The notes beneath the pieces were generated by a model. The model ran no database searches. It saw only the letters and a program-made list of their open reading frames with translations, and was not told the DNA's origin. The position numbers and the translations under genes are program-made. A stretch of 64,000 nt of DNA from Iris pallida (lineage: Eukaryota; Streptophyta; Magnoliopsida; Asparagales; Iridaceae). Where the stretch lies: NCBI GenBank assembly GCA_029216955.1, contig JANAVB010005597.1, forward strand, positions 42,207,311-42,271,310, written 5' to 3'. Below, piece by piece: positions 35,921 through 47,133 of this stretch. Position 1 is the first letter of the stretch. Each line of letters begins with the position of its first letter.

Positions 35921-36780
35921 GAAGTCTCAAACGATCATTATTTTCGGTTGTGAGTTTATTGGCAATGACAATCCTTAGGAAAGGGATCTGGATTTCCAAT
36001 GGTAAGACAGCCTCGCTTCCATATACCAAAGAGAAAGGTGTGTAGCCTGTAGGAGTACGTATAGTAGTACGGTAAGCCCACAGACATTTTTCAAGCTTTT
36101 CACTCCAGTTCCGTTTGTTGGTAGAAGCAAACTTCTTGAGGAGTTTGATGATGGTTTTGTTAAATGCTTATGCCAACCCGTTAGCTGCAGGATTGTAAGC
36201 TGTAGAAGCAATATTATTGATCATGTTGTCATTGCAGAATCGAGTGAACTTCTAACTGATGAATTGTGGTCCAATATCATGAATGATTCGCCGAGGAACA
36301 CCGAATCTTTAGATCACATGATGCTTAATAAAATTGATAAGACTGCTTGTCTTGACCTCAGTTAGAGGTATAGCTTCAGCCCATTTTGAGAAATAATCAG
36401 TTATGGCCAATATGAACCGATGTCCTCAAGACGAGGGAGGGTTGATAAGACCAATGACATCCATGCCCCAAGCTTCAAAGGGCCAAGATGCTGCCGTCGG
36501 GTGAAGAAATTTTGATGGTTGATGGATGAAGTCGGCATGGATTTGACATGCTCGACACTTCCTTGCATACTCGATTGCATTAGATACCATCGTGGGCCAA
36601 TAGTAGCCCATACGACAAATTCGATCCTGTAGTTTAGGACCAGGTTGATGTGCACCGCAAACATCGTCATGAGCTTCACGAAGTATTTGTTTTGCTTCCT
36701 CTCCTGCGAGCCGTCAAACGTTCGTCGGTAGAGTGTCTTTGTAGTATGATTATAGAATCTGAGTGACCGTCGACGAATTA
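35921..36780 (-). pseudogene. Tat integrase, finger and catalytic core
   Basis: Blocks in order on the minus strand are RMGYYWPTM and CRACQIHAD (end of the HHCC finger, about 36600-36540), then GMDVIGLI with the first Asp (about 36450). After frame changes come RRIIHDIGPQF with the second Asp (about 36280) and NGLA-stop-AFNKTI (about 36165). KLEKCLWAYRTTIRTPTGYT (about 36050-36100) and PFSLVYGSEAVLPLEI follow. The codon at 36168-36170 where the catalytic Glu belongs is TAA. Integrase would join the cDNA ends to the target; this copy cannot. Confidence 0.9.
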
Positions 36781-36939
36781 TTGTAGCCTCCTTAGGATCT
36801 TCGGGTAAGATATCATGGACGGTACAAACTTCAACCGAATTGTTGAATTCCATGTTCGAGTTGTTGACTTCAATATTTGAGTTATTTTCAACGCAAAATA
36901 ACTCTTTATTAGTGATGACGATCATTTGTTGCCTTCTTA

Positions 36940-37345
36940 CTAGAATTGCTAACACTACTGCAAGATTAGCGAGTGCATCAGCCTCTGTATTACATGCTCG
37001 ACGCACATGCTCGATGAAGAAGCCTTTGAATAAAGTAGCCATCCGGATCGCTGCATCATGATATGTAACAAGATCTTGATGTCGAACTTCGTACGTGCCT
37101 CTAACTTGATTGACAATCAGTTTGGAGTCTCCGTAAACTTCAAGATACTCAATATCTAACTGTTTAGCCAACTGGAGACCGATGAGTAGGGCATTATATT
37201 CAGCCACATTATTGGAACATGACTCATCTAAAGAATAAGCTCTTTGAATAACTAATCCTTCTGATGAGACGAGAACGATTCCAACTCTAGCAACAATAGC
37301 ACCTTTTGGTCCAATCCTGGATGCACCATCAAAGAATAGATATCA
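36940..37345 (-). pseudogene. Second, archaeal-type RNase H of the Tat element
   Basis: FFDGASRIGPKGA at about 37300-37335 carries the first Asp. AEYNALLIGLQLAKQL (from 37207) carries the Glu, and EVYGDSKLIVNQVRG (about 37095-37140) the next Asp. It closes with HVRRACNTEADALANLA near 36970. It is distinct from the normal RNase H just upstream. This extra domain is known to have been acquired by the Tat clade and is thought to have taken over RNase H activity. A stop lies just before FFDGA. Confidence 0.85.
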
Positions 37346-37915
37346 TGTAAGAATTTCTTCTGAAATCATGTTGGACTCTAAAGTTTTATCTGGAATCTCG
37401 TCGTAGAGTTTAGACGTTTCGGGAATTGGATGAGCTACCAGAAAGTCAGCAAGGGCTTGACCTTTAACAAACTTTTGAGGAACATAAACCATATCATATT
37501 GTGCTAACAATATGGCCCATATTGCAAGCCTGGAATTGAGTGTACTGGGCTTCTTCATCAGGACCTGGAGAGGGTTAACTCTAGAAATAACATGAATAGT
37601 TTGGCCAGTGATATAATGTCTCGTCTTTTGAACATCAAACATCAAAGCTAGATATTTTTTTCACTGGGGTGTATCGATGTTCAGCTCCAATCATTGTACG
37701 GCTAAGATAATAGATAGCCTGTTCATGACCTTCTTTATTCTTCTGAGCTAATAAAGCACCTAATGAATGGTCCATTGTTTGAACATACATCAGGAAGGAT
37801 ATTCCTGATACTGGAGGCACTAAAAATGGAGGGTTCATCAAGTACCGCTTTATGTCTTCAAATGTTTGTTTATATTCTTTAGTCCAAATAAAAGACACAC
37901 CTTTCTTCATGAGTT
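37346..37915 (-). pseudogene. Tat RT connection and ordinary RNase H
   Basis: The frame from 37910 reads MKKGVSFIWTKEYKQTFEDI, then MYVQTMDHSLGALLAQKN and EHRYTPVKKISS. After a frameshift near 37640, the frame at 37645-37343 continues ALMFDVQKTRHYITGQTI to FVKGQALADFLVAHP. In this clade the first RNase H is usually degenerate. Here the Asp of the first block is replaced (MYVQTM instead of a YLA form). Confidence 0.85.
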
Positions 37916-38960
37916 GAGTGAACGGACTACAACGTCTAGAGAGATTTGAGATGAATCTCCTGATATACGTAAGCCTTCCCTAGAATCTTCGTAGCTCTTT
38001 TAGGTTGCGTGGAGGATGCATCTCTTGAATGTCTTTAATTTTCTCAGGGTCAACGTGTATAACTTTAGAGGCAATAACGAATCCAAGAAATTTGCCACTA
38101 GAGACTCCCAGGAATGACTTGGTGGAATTCATCTTGAGTTGATGCTGGCGCATTAGATCGAATATAGTTCTCAAGTCTTGAATGTGGTCTTCCTTTAGAC
38201 GACTTTTGACAGCAATATCGTCAACATAGCATTCAACAGTCTTTCGTAAATGATCACGAAAGATAGTACTCATAGCCCGTTGATAAGTTGTACCAGCAAT
38301 CTTAAGACCAACTGACATGACTGTGTAGCAATAGACTCCAAGAGGAGTGTGAAAGGATGTATGCTTTTTATCTTCTGGATGCATCTTGATTTGATTATAT
38401 CCTGAAAATCCATCCATAAAGGACATGCGTTCAAATCTGCAAGTATTGTCAATAATGACATCAGTGATTGGAAGAGAAAATTCGTCCTTGGGACATGTTT
38501 TATTATAGTCTCTGAAGTCGATGCAGACTCGGACTTTTCCTGTTTTCTTCAAAACTGGGACAACATTAGCCATCCACTCCGGATATTGTTCTTATCTGAC
38601 AAAATCGCAGGCGATGAGTTTCTTAACTTCAGCTTCTATGGCATCCATCATGTCAGGTCAAAATTGATGTTGTTGCTGCTTGACTGGCTTCACATTCGGC
38701 AGAATATTGAGCATATGGGTAGAGATCCGAGGATCCAATCCCGGCATGTCTTCATAGCTCCAAGCAAATACATCAATGTATTCCCTAATGAGCTGAATCA
38801 ATTCTTGTTTATCCGCTTCATGGAGACTTTTGCTGACAAATATTGGTTTTGGGAAAGATTTATCTCCAACATTGACTTGAACCAACTGATCTTCGGTAGG
38901 TGGCTCACGTTGCTCAAAGCAAAGCTTCCATTGAGTATCCATCCTATGTGCCCAAGGATC
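37916..38960 (-). pseudogene. Tat reverse transcriptase
   Basis: The upstream spacer ORF (38942-38658) has DVFAWSYEDMPGLDPRISTH, the conserved entry to the RT. The 197-codon frame 38573-37980 holds VCIDFRDYNKTCPKD, MDGFSGYNQIKMHPEDKKHT, then AGTTYQRAMS and VECYVDDIAVKSR with the YVDD active site. It ends NLKELRRF at a stop where the next block GRLTYIRRFI is still readable. Stops also separate the spacer from the RT (near 38597 and 38655). It copies element RNA into DNA in the virus-like particle; not functional here. Confidence 0.92.
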
Positions 38961-39049
38961 AGATTCTAAGGCTTCGGCAAAGTCTTCGTCATCTTCCGAG
39001 AACTAAACAGTTACCATATTAGAAGATAGAGTCACTCGATGGACGTGTC

Positions 39050-39345
39050 CTACGCTGGTGTCTGAATCCCATGAGACAGAACAGAAGAGTTCGATCGTTC
39101 TTCTTTATCAGATTCAGAAGCTTCTGAAGTCGGAATTGGTGAAGTATAACCTAATCTCCGCTTTGTTTTGCTGTAGTATTTTTGTGATTTTCCTTTTGGA
39201 GCAAGAATATGAATAGGAGTTCGCCTTCCTTTACCGCCATTGAGACCAGCTTTAAAATTATAGCACATCTTTTGAATGATATCTTTTGATTGCTGACTAT
39301 AACGACGTAGTTGAAGTCTTCCGCTATCGTAATTTTCTTCTTCAC
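39050..39345 (-). pseudogene. G-patch-like linker between protease and RT
   Basis: The minus strand has GLNGGKGRRTPIHILAPKGK, then a YYSKTKRRLGY stretch and a Ser/Glu-rich tail. The pattern of glycines followed by RRLGY matches the G-patch-like segment MGYDLNSNKGLNYGKGRR in the second Tat copy at about 60105-60158. G-patch proteins bind RNA or helicases. The role in this clade is not known to me. Confidence 0.6.
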
Positions 39346-39590
39346 TATCGGACGTGATTTATGTTATGTTCCTTTACTAAAAAGTATAGGACGTTCATCT
39401 TTCTTCCTGGAAGGAACTAAGAAGAAGGAGTCCTACATTGGCTCGAGCAATACTTCATTTTGGGAAGCTTCAACTGCTACTATGGTAAGTGGTTCGAAGT
39501 TATCTAACATTTTTAAATAACATCGAGTATAATAAAGAACATCAATATACTGTAAAGGAGATGCTACTTTATTGATTTGTACATCATCAT

Positions 39591-40430
39591 TTACAACATG
39601 ATTCTTAGCCTTAACAGAAAGCTTAATAAGGTTGATAACCAGAGGAGGAGCAGGAGAATTGTTAGCCTTAACAGAAGGCTTAGTAAGGTTGATAACCAGA
39701 GGAGGAGAAGGAAAAGGAGAAGGAGAAGGTGAAGGTTTGTTACGATGAAGGTTGATAACAAGAGAAGAAGAGGGAGGCTGTTTGTTATGAGAGAAAAGAT
39801 GTATGTGAAAGTCAGAGAAGAAGAGGGACGAGTAGTACGTCCTTTGACGGGGATCATGAGAATATCTTTTGAAGTATCTTTCTGATATTCCTCACTATCC
39901 ATCGCTAATACAACCTTCATGAACTCTTTCTTGTACATCCGAGAGTCAATACAATATGCTTCAATGCCCCTAAAAGGATTTAGGTCGGCTACTTCCTTCT
40001 GAACCTCTCCATTGACATCTATATATTTGAAGCATTGATGTAGAGTGGATGGTACAATGTTATGCTCATACAGAAAGGGTCTTCCCAGCAAAGCATTACA
40101 AGAGCCATTATTATCGATCACATAGAAAGTAACATTTGTACGAAGATTGCCTATTTGAACTTTCAGGCGAATCTTTTCCAGAGGTTCACTTCTTCCAGAA
40201 TTAAATCCCAGGATTGTCGTGATCGTTGTTGAAATATTGTGTACAGGAATCTTTAATGCATCTAGTAGAGTCTTTGGCATGATGCTAAGTGCAGACCCAG
40301 GATCGATCAAAATGCGATCAACCTTCATAGTATCGACATATCCCGTGACGTAGAGAGGTCGATCATGACGATTATCTTCCAAAAGCATATCATCTTGTGT
40401 AAAGGTGATGTTTGGCATCAACTCCATCAC
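39591..40430 (-). pseudogene. Tat aspartic protease with a repeat-derived tail
   Basis: VDRILIDPGSALSIMPKTLL (about 40250-40310) holds the catalytic Asp in the DPGS form common in this clade, in place of DTG/DSG. NVTFYVIDNNGSCNALLGRP is the conserved C-terminal Leu-Gly block of the retropepsin fold. The frame is open for 280 codons. After KGRTTRPSSS the tail turns into Leu/Ser/Arg low complexity, made by a 57-bp direct repeat at 39605-39720. Cleavage of the Gag-Pol polyprotein would be its job. Confidence 0.88.
39600..39800. repeat. 57-bp direct repeat with purine-rich extension
   Basis: TTAGCCTTAACAGAAAGCTT at 39606 recurs as TTAGCCTTAACAGAAGGCTT at 39663, both followed by GGTTGATAACCAGAGGAGGA. 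A GGAGAA run and a third partial copy (GGTTGATAACAAGAG near 39750) come after. Confidence 0.8.
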
Positions 40431-41507
40431 ACCATGACAATGAAGGCAAGTTACAGGCTCTTCTTCTGGCTACTTGAGGAGTGCTAGACAAGTATCAGCT
40501 TGCGTCAAAGCTTCACTCAATGTTTCTCAAATTTCCTTCGAAAGACAGAGTAGCTCAAAAATTGACAATCTTGCAGGGGTATTAGCCAGCTGAGCCAGTA
40601 TATCAAAGTTATACGGCTTCTCGAGTCCCAAAGTTGGTGTCTTCTCCAATACTTTATCAAAACGGACATGCTATTTTCTTTTGTCGGTTGTCGTCGGTTT
40701 GGAAAGAGTTGGTTCTACTGGAGATGATGAAGCTGATGGAACATCGCCAACATGAGAAGATGATGCTTGAGGAGCCTCCAGAGTTGGAACAGGATTTTCT
40801 TAACCTTCTTAATAGTCTCTTAGGTAAGGTTTCCCAGACCTAGTACCAGTTAAGACTTCTTCTTCGGATACAGGTTCAAAGGACACCATATTGCAACTCT
40901 TTGCTTGGTCTTGTTTCTGGAAGATTTCTTTTGGCTATATGAAGAGTTTGTCCTGTAACCCAAACCAAGCCGAGATTGGTTATGAGAAAGACATAGGGGA
41001 AGAGGTACATGAGATCCCTTTCCATGGTTCAAACCAGAGGCATTTTGTAGATCATATCCCATTTTTGTCATTAGTTCACGAGACTGTAGACTATACAGAT
41101 GAAAAGCTGGCTGATATTTGGCTTCTGACTTTGACAATGTTATCTCAGCAGGGGAAGAAGAAGAGGGATTATCTGCTGCCGAGATGAAGGTGGCAGTTAG
41201 AAATGGAAGACAATGTTCACCCAATAAAATCATATGACATGATTTATGTTTAGTGGCCTTCTTAAACTTGGTGGAGGAAGGCGGTATTTCGAAGTCCGCC
41301 ACCAAATCTGGATGGATCCACATAATTTCTCATTTATCAGTAGACAGAGGAACAAGACCATTAGTTCGTACAGGTGGAAGATTAACAATCTCCAGAGTAG
41401 TTCTTGGGATGTGGATGATACCGTCCTACACAAGTTGAGCTGGAAAATCTCCAAACTGTAAAGAGACGACGTTAGCCGTTACAGTTTTCTCATCTTGTTG
41501 GAGAGTG
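40431..41507 (-). pseudogene. Tat gag C-terminal region and linker
   Basis: The 157-codon frame 41323-40850 contains MWIHPDLVADFEIPP and a second G-patch-like stretch, MTKMGYDLQNASGLNHGKGS, ending in SRLGLGYR. Downstream (40840-40440) other frames show ARLSIFELLCLSKEI, a block typical of Tat elements before the protease. There are several stops. The right end is the CACTA insertion point, and the same reading continues at 55611. Confidence 0.75.
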
Positions 41508-41510
41508 ATT

Positions 41511-41532
41511 CACTACTACAAAAATAGATAAC
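41511..41532 (+). repeat. Left terminal inverted repeat of the CACTA
   Basis: It starts CACTACTACAAAAATAG and pairs with the inverse of 55589-55610 at 19 of 22 positions. Confidence 0.93.
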
Positions 41533-41574
41533 AATGACGGCTAAATATGTTAATTGATGATATTTGTTTGGCCG

Positions 41575-42050
41575 TCTTCTATGAAGGGGTCATCTTTATC
41601 ATTAGAAATCAATGACAGCTCAACGTATGTCATCTTTATTTATAAAAGATGACTTTTATGTGTCATCTTTATTTAGAAAAGATGACTTCTGTGTGTTATC
41701 TTAATTTACATTAGATGACTTTTATCATGAAAAATCAATGACAATTAAACACACGTCATTTTTATTTATAAAAGATGACTTTCATACGTCTTCTTTATTT
41801 ACAAAAGATGACTTCTATGCGTCATCTTTATTTACAAAAGATGACTTTGATGCGTCATTTTTATGTACAAAAGATGACTTCTATACGTCATCTTTATTTT
41901 AAAAAAATTATATTTATCATAAGAAATCTATGACAGCTCAATACACGTCATCTTTATTTGTAAAAGATGACTTTTATGCGTCATCTTTATTTAAAAAAGA
42001 TGAATTTTATGCGTCATCTTTATTTACAAAAGATGACTTTTATTCATCAT
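41575..42050. repeat. Left subterminal repeats of the CACTA
   Basis: About ten units combining GCGTCATCTTTATTTA and CAAAAGATGACTTTTATG. Because the two halves are inverse complements (GTCATCTTT / AAAGATGAC), the block folds back on itself. Such subterminal arrays bind transposase in En/Spm elements. The 87-codon ORF at 41930 is read through this repeat and is not a gene. Confidence 0.9.
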
Positions 42051-42489
42051 TAAATTTTATTATTTTTATAGCTCCAATTTTTTCATCCGTCTTCCACAAT
42101 TTGTATTTTGTGTACAATATAAAGAAGAAGAAAAATAAACACTTAACACCAACAAAATTTTTATTTCATAATTATTCAAAATGCCAAGATTGAACTATAC
42201 AATATTATTTCAGTCTCAAACGTTCACAACATAAATTTACAATACTTCCGAAATTTTATTATGCGTCATTTTTTACATACGATCTTCATTAACAATATCC
42301 GGGATAAATTTGGCCAGCTCTCGTCTCATTCATCAATTTCTCTGACAGACGAATCATTTCTCCCAGCAAACTACAAAAAAAGCATAAAATCAACTAGTAT
42401 ATCATGTTATACTAATACAACCAATATTACATTAATATATAGAACAATCTCAACAGCCAACTTACCACATTTTCTGCCAAAGAAATCTA

Positions 42490-45107
42490 AATGAGAACTT
42501 ACCTTGAAACACTTCTATGTTAGACTTTTTCACTCCATCTCCCTTTGAGCAAGACATATCTTAAAAAGTGTTGACGTACACCAAAACCATATAGAATCAA
42601 GGAGGAACTGCATATTCAAGATAATCAAGCATCTACATGGTTGTGTAATATTTTTACATGTTTTTTGTGTGGTTTTGACCCAAGGAGTCTAATCATTTTC
42701 AGAAGGTAACTATGATGCAAGGATGTGTGTTTCTTATATAGACGAATTATGAAATTTCATTCAGACAATGTAATTTCATTACATAAATTGAGCTCCCTTT
42801 TAACCAAAAGAAGATGGTTAATAAACACAAAACAAGTGCAAAGAACAATAACTGACATACAAGTTAGGACAATCATATATAGTTGTCATTTAAGATGCAG
42901 GAGTTGGAACTAAACCTAGGTGTTCACCATGAAAACATGTGCAGGCATCCTAACGTACATAAGTGTGGTGTCAACCAAAGACGTTTGTGTAGATCAAGGA
43001 TACAGAATCTACTCGTTAGAAATACTTTTCCATAATAATGTTGTAAACAAATGCTCATTATTTTGGAGAAATTTTATAATTTTGCAGTCAATTAGCTAGA
43101 AATATGGCAATTGTGCTGCAACAAATTGGATCCCTCCTGAAATAGAATGGAGTGGAATGAATATAATCCTTAAAAAACCTTCAACATGAAACGCATATAA
43201 TTGAGAGATTACTTGCAATAATGTTAGGACAAAAAGCTAGGAGAAGTATGTATACGGTCTGTGGGAACACATTGCATATCATTCCAATGCCACTGTCTGT
43301 AATGTTTGACCTAAAATATAATAACAAGCATATTACCAAAATCATCATGAGGTGTTGAAACAGAAAAATCTGTTGTAATTGTTTTAGAATCATCGACAAA
43401 TATCAATAATGAAAGGGGTTGCAGAGCTTTGTAACAATGTAATAATTCATAAATAGCAGTACAAAACATACCCACTTAGGTCAAGCTACTCCAGACTCCC
43501 ATAAGATGAAACAAAAGCAGCTACAAATGCTCTCTGTAGTCCGGTTAAATTAGGCAGGAGCTTTTTTCGATTTTGTTTGACAATTTATATGTTGTACTAA
43601 TTTTATTTGAATATTGAAGATATATTTTTTTTCTTGGTGATGCCAAGACCTTCTTACTTGTAATGAATAAATTGTAAATTGGTCATTGGTAACTCTTGTC
43701 ACACGTTAATATTCAGTCACATATACTGATCAATCAGGATAACCTGTATAGTATAAAATAGAATATGAAGATAACCCCAAGTACATGAACCTCCCTTGAT
43801 CAGCATAATGCATATGTATGTTTGTTTCTGAATAAAAACTATCATTTGGAATAAAAATGAAAAGATTGGGAGTTTTGAACCTGGTGCAACCGAAGTCATG
43901 CACCTCTTGCTACCCCCTAACGCTGCACAGATTGTCCGAATCGAACCACTACAAAAGAAAGTATTTTACGATCACTGGATTGGCAAGAGGTGTTTTGAGA
44001 TCCACTGACATTTGTAACAACAAGAGTCTTCATAAATCATAGACGTACACTGGCATAGTCAAATTAGAAGAGGATTTAATTCAGAGGTTCAAATAACAAG
44101 TTTCACATTACAGATACAAACGACAGCTAAAGATTATGATATATAAAGAAGAGGAAAGCGACAAATTGCATTAAGGAACTATTACCTCCATATCCATACA
44201 AGTTCTCAAAGTTTTTAAGAAGCACTACTCCAGCATATTCTTCCAAGAAGTGCCTTGTCTGGAAATATTTGACAAGTCCAGCCTAAAAAAACAACTATCT
44301 CGGATCACGTTGAGAACTATATGTTTTATTGAGTAGGTTTGTAAAATATGATTTAAGATGGTATGTGAAACTATTAAGGAAAAGTTCAGAGCATGAAACC
44401 TGGAAGACTTGATGAACCAAGGCACCAATTAATGTTGCATAAGAATGCACTGTACTCTTCAGCCTTTCATCAAGAACTAGTCTAACACATTCGTTTGAAA
44501 ATGCTACCCTTTTTCATGTACCATATATCTGATACTATCATTTAATTTTAGGTAGTCCCAAAACTTGAATTCTAGAACAACTGAATCTCAATTTGAACAA
44601 GATATAGACAACTGAAACATCACCTCTGATTAGAATAAAAAAAAGATATACCAATTGGTATCTGCGAACTATAGAACTCTAGTCTAAGTACTGAAATGAG
44701 CTATATGACTTTCAAAATTTGTAAATCAAAACCAAGGTAAAAAAACAGTATATTATTTAAATAAATTAAAACTCACGGATTCAGAGAGAGACTTCCACTC
44801 CTCTCCACCAGCTTTCCCATCCTATGGAATTTAAAAAAACACAAAAAAAATCAGATTCTTAGGGAAAAATTTTGAAGAAAATAGCATTGCTTTACCATTT
44901 ATGTATGCCTTCATTTTATGCTTCATTCTTAATAGTGAACACTGTAATTATTATAACCACTTATCACCTTTGAAATGAATTTCTCCCACTTTTTCTGGTG
45001 AGCTTTCCAACCATCAACCTCTGGAGATTTTAAATCACCGCATACAAGATTTATATAGTTTGCGTAAGAGGAAAGGATTACCTCGATCCTATCATTCCAT
45101 GTTTTCT
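42490..45107 (-). pseudogene. Gene-like multi-exon fragment captured by the CACTA (leucine-rich-repeat-like)
   Basis: Several minus-strand segments look like exons bounded by AG and GT. 45107-44968 is KTWNDRIEVILSSYANYINL onward, ending WEKFISK before GTGATAAG. 44823-44779 is DGKAGGEEWKSLSES before GTGAGT. About 44512-44400 is NECVRLVLDERLKSTVHSYA onward, ending VHQVFQ. 44286-44188 is AGLVKYFQTRHFLEEYAGVV onward. About 43560-43470 is PNLTGLQRAFVAAFVSSYGS, then LE-stop-LDLSG. About 43320-43265 is NITDSGIGMICNVFPQT. The last two have the look of leucine-rich repeats of F-box/RNI-type proteins. The identity of the whole is unknown and introns seem retained, as in transduplicated genes. Confidence 0.45.
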
Positions 45108-46044
45108 GCATTGTTAGTTAATTTCTGAGAAAATAAATTTTTGATAGCAAATTTTCATGTTGAAAAAGAGAATTTAGATACTAATTTTTTTTGGTAATGA
45201 TGGATTTGGAGCGCCCCGGCGAGCGTCTGCGTCCCGACAAGCAACTCAGTAGCAATTTTGTTTATGTTACTTAGTGAATTATTGTAACAGATGGGTAGTA
45301 AAAATTGCAATTTTTTTTCTCGCTATTTTTTCGGCGTCGCTTCATTAGACGTCGGAAAAATAGTTGATATTTTTTTGGTGCCGCTTGCTTAGGCACCAAT
45401 TCTTTTGTGTGTTGTTGCCTACTTATGTTGTACGTTTTTTTTAGCGTAATGGCGTAAAAATTGAAAAATTGGTTTTGGCTATATAAACAAATTCTGGCAC
45501 CGCCAAATTTGGGCCTCCCAAAAATAACTTTTTTGGTTAATAATTTTTCAAAGGCAACGCTCATTTTGAGCACGCACTAAATTGTCACCTATTTTGCACA
45601 GTTCGCAAATAGCGTGAATTTCTTGAAAAATCTTATTTATTCTTACATTTGACAAAAATTTTACGAAGTCTCTCCGAATAGGCTCATCTACTTGGGTATG
45701 ATGTCAGAAAGAACTTGGGGCTTGGTTCTTAAGAGGTCCCCGGTGACCCTCCTCCCCCATTTTCCCGCCTGGTTATATTCACGTAAAGCTACTGAAAGGG
45801 GTTGACCGAATATTATTTTTTGCTCAAATTGTATTTATAATTATGCATTTTCTGCAAGAAACTTATTGACCTCTCTATATCGGCCCGTCGATCGATATAA
45901 GATAATTTTCTAAACAAAAATCATTTTTTTCAAAACCGTTGTTTTTATTTACGATTGTTTGTTGTTGCTTATACAAACCAAATCCATATAAACCTGTCGT
46001 TTTATATGTTGACTGATCAAGATTTTTTCTCCTGTTGTAGAAAA
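45108..46044 (+). other. Non-coding sequence upstream of the copia gag
   Basis: There is no gene. GGAGCGCCCCGGCGAGCGTC near 45210 echoes GGGGGAGCGCCCCAACGAGC near 50732 in the copia 3' untranslated part, so at least part belongs to the copia element. The LTR start TGTTGTAATTCATC found at 51246 does not occur here, so the 5' LTR is missing or unrecognisable. Two small inverted repeats (GGCGTCGCTTCATTAGACGTC near 45331; GGTGCCGCTTGCTTAGGCAC near 45379) share one layout. Confidence 0.45.
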
Positions 46045-46976
46045 ATGTCGATCAAGATTGATTTTCCCATCCTTGAAGCCTCTGGCAAGAACTACTTGGA
46101 CTGGACGCAAGACATCCAGAACCATCTAGATGCGCAGGGCCTCTTGGACGTCATCTATAACGAGGAAGAGCGTGAAGTGGAAGTCACTCGCTCAATGAAC
46201 GCCAAAGCGATGATTCTATTCCGCAAGCATTTATCTGACGCCATGAAGGCGGAGTTCATTGAAATCTCCTCGCCGAAGACGCTATGGGACTCTCTGAAAG
46301 AGCGCTTCGACCACCAGAAGACCATATGGCTACCTGAAGCACGCCATGACTGGTTGAACCTGTGCTTTCAAGACTTCAAAAGTGTAACTGATTACAACAA
46401 TGAAGTCTGCAGGATTCGATCACTTCTCCAATACTGCGGTGAGATATTAACCGACAGTGATCTATTGGAGAAAACATACACCACATTTTCTTCCACTGAC
46501 AACTTGCTCCAGAAGCAATACCGTCTGTCTAAGTTCACCAAGTTTCCCGAGCTCATCACCCAGCTTTTACTAGACGAGAAGAACAGTCTCATTTTAATGA
46601 GAAATAATAATTCTCGTCCTGCTGGAACAAAGGCAATTCCAATGCCTGATGCAAACGCTCTCCGTGGACCAAATCCACGGTGGACTGGTCTCGCCACCCA
46701 AAGCGAGGTTCTAACAAGAACCAAGGACCTTTGACTCCTAGGCAGTCTCATGGTAAGAACCAACGGTCCAGTCGTCCCAAAGCGAGAGTGGAAGGCCAAG
46801 CGCCTACTCTTTGCTACAAATGTGGTGCTTATGGTCATATGCAACGGACTTGCAGGGCGACCCCCCAAGAAGTTAATAACTATCACAAGGGGCGCCGGGC
46901 CGAAGCAAATCTGGTCAACGAATACGAAAATCTAAATCTTGAGACCCCCGATTTTGTAGCAGAAATGGAAGAATAA
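46045..46976 (+). pseudogene. Ty1/copia gag (one frameshift)
   Basis: The start ATG at 46045 gives MSIKIDFPILEASGKNYLDW, the usual opening of a plant copia Gag. The capsid region (RFDHQKTIWLPEARHDW, then TYTTFSSTDNLLQKQYRLSK) runs to a stop at 46734. The rest continues in another frame (46680-46976) with the zinc knuckle CYKCGAYGHMQRTC (CX2CX4HX4C) near 46813-46854, ending at TAA 46974-46976. Gag would form the virus-like particle and bind RNA. Only the single frame change near 46680-46734 breaks it. Confidence 0.9.
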
Positions 46977-47133
46977 ATCTTCATTTTCTATCTATGTTTG
47001 ATTTAAGTCATGAAACTTTTGGTGGTTTGTATTTTCTGTTTTCTCGATAAAATTAAAGTTCTATTTCGAGCACTTTCCTCAAACGTGTGACAAACTTTAA
47101 TTTTTTTTACTTATAGGCATAGACCACGGGGCA

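Noticed and set aside
41930..42193. 87-codon ORF with repeated SSLFxKDDFYA
   Set aside because: It is read straight through the CACTA subterminal repeats; the peptide repeat mirrors the DNA repeat.
44779..44823. Resemblance of GKAGGEEWKSLSES to the HMG-box motif of plant HMGB proteins
   Set aside because: The neighbouring exon candidates do not continue an HMG box on either side, so the match is too short to support that name.
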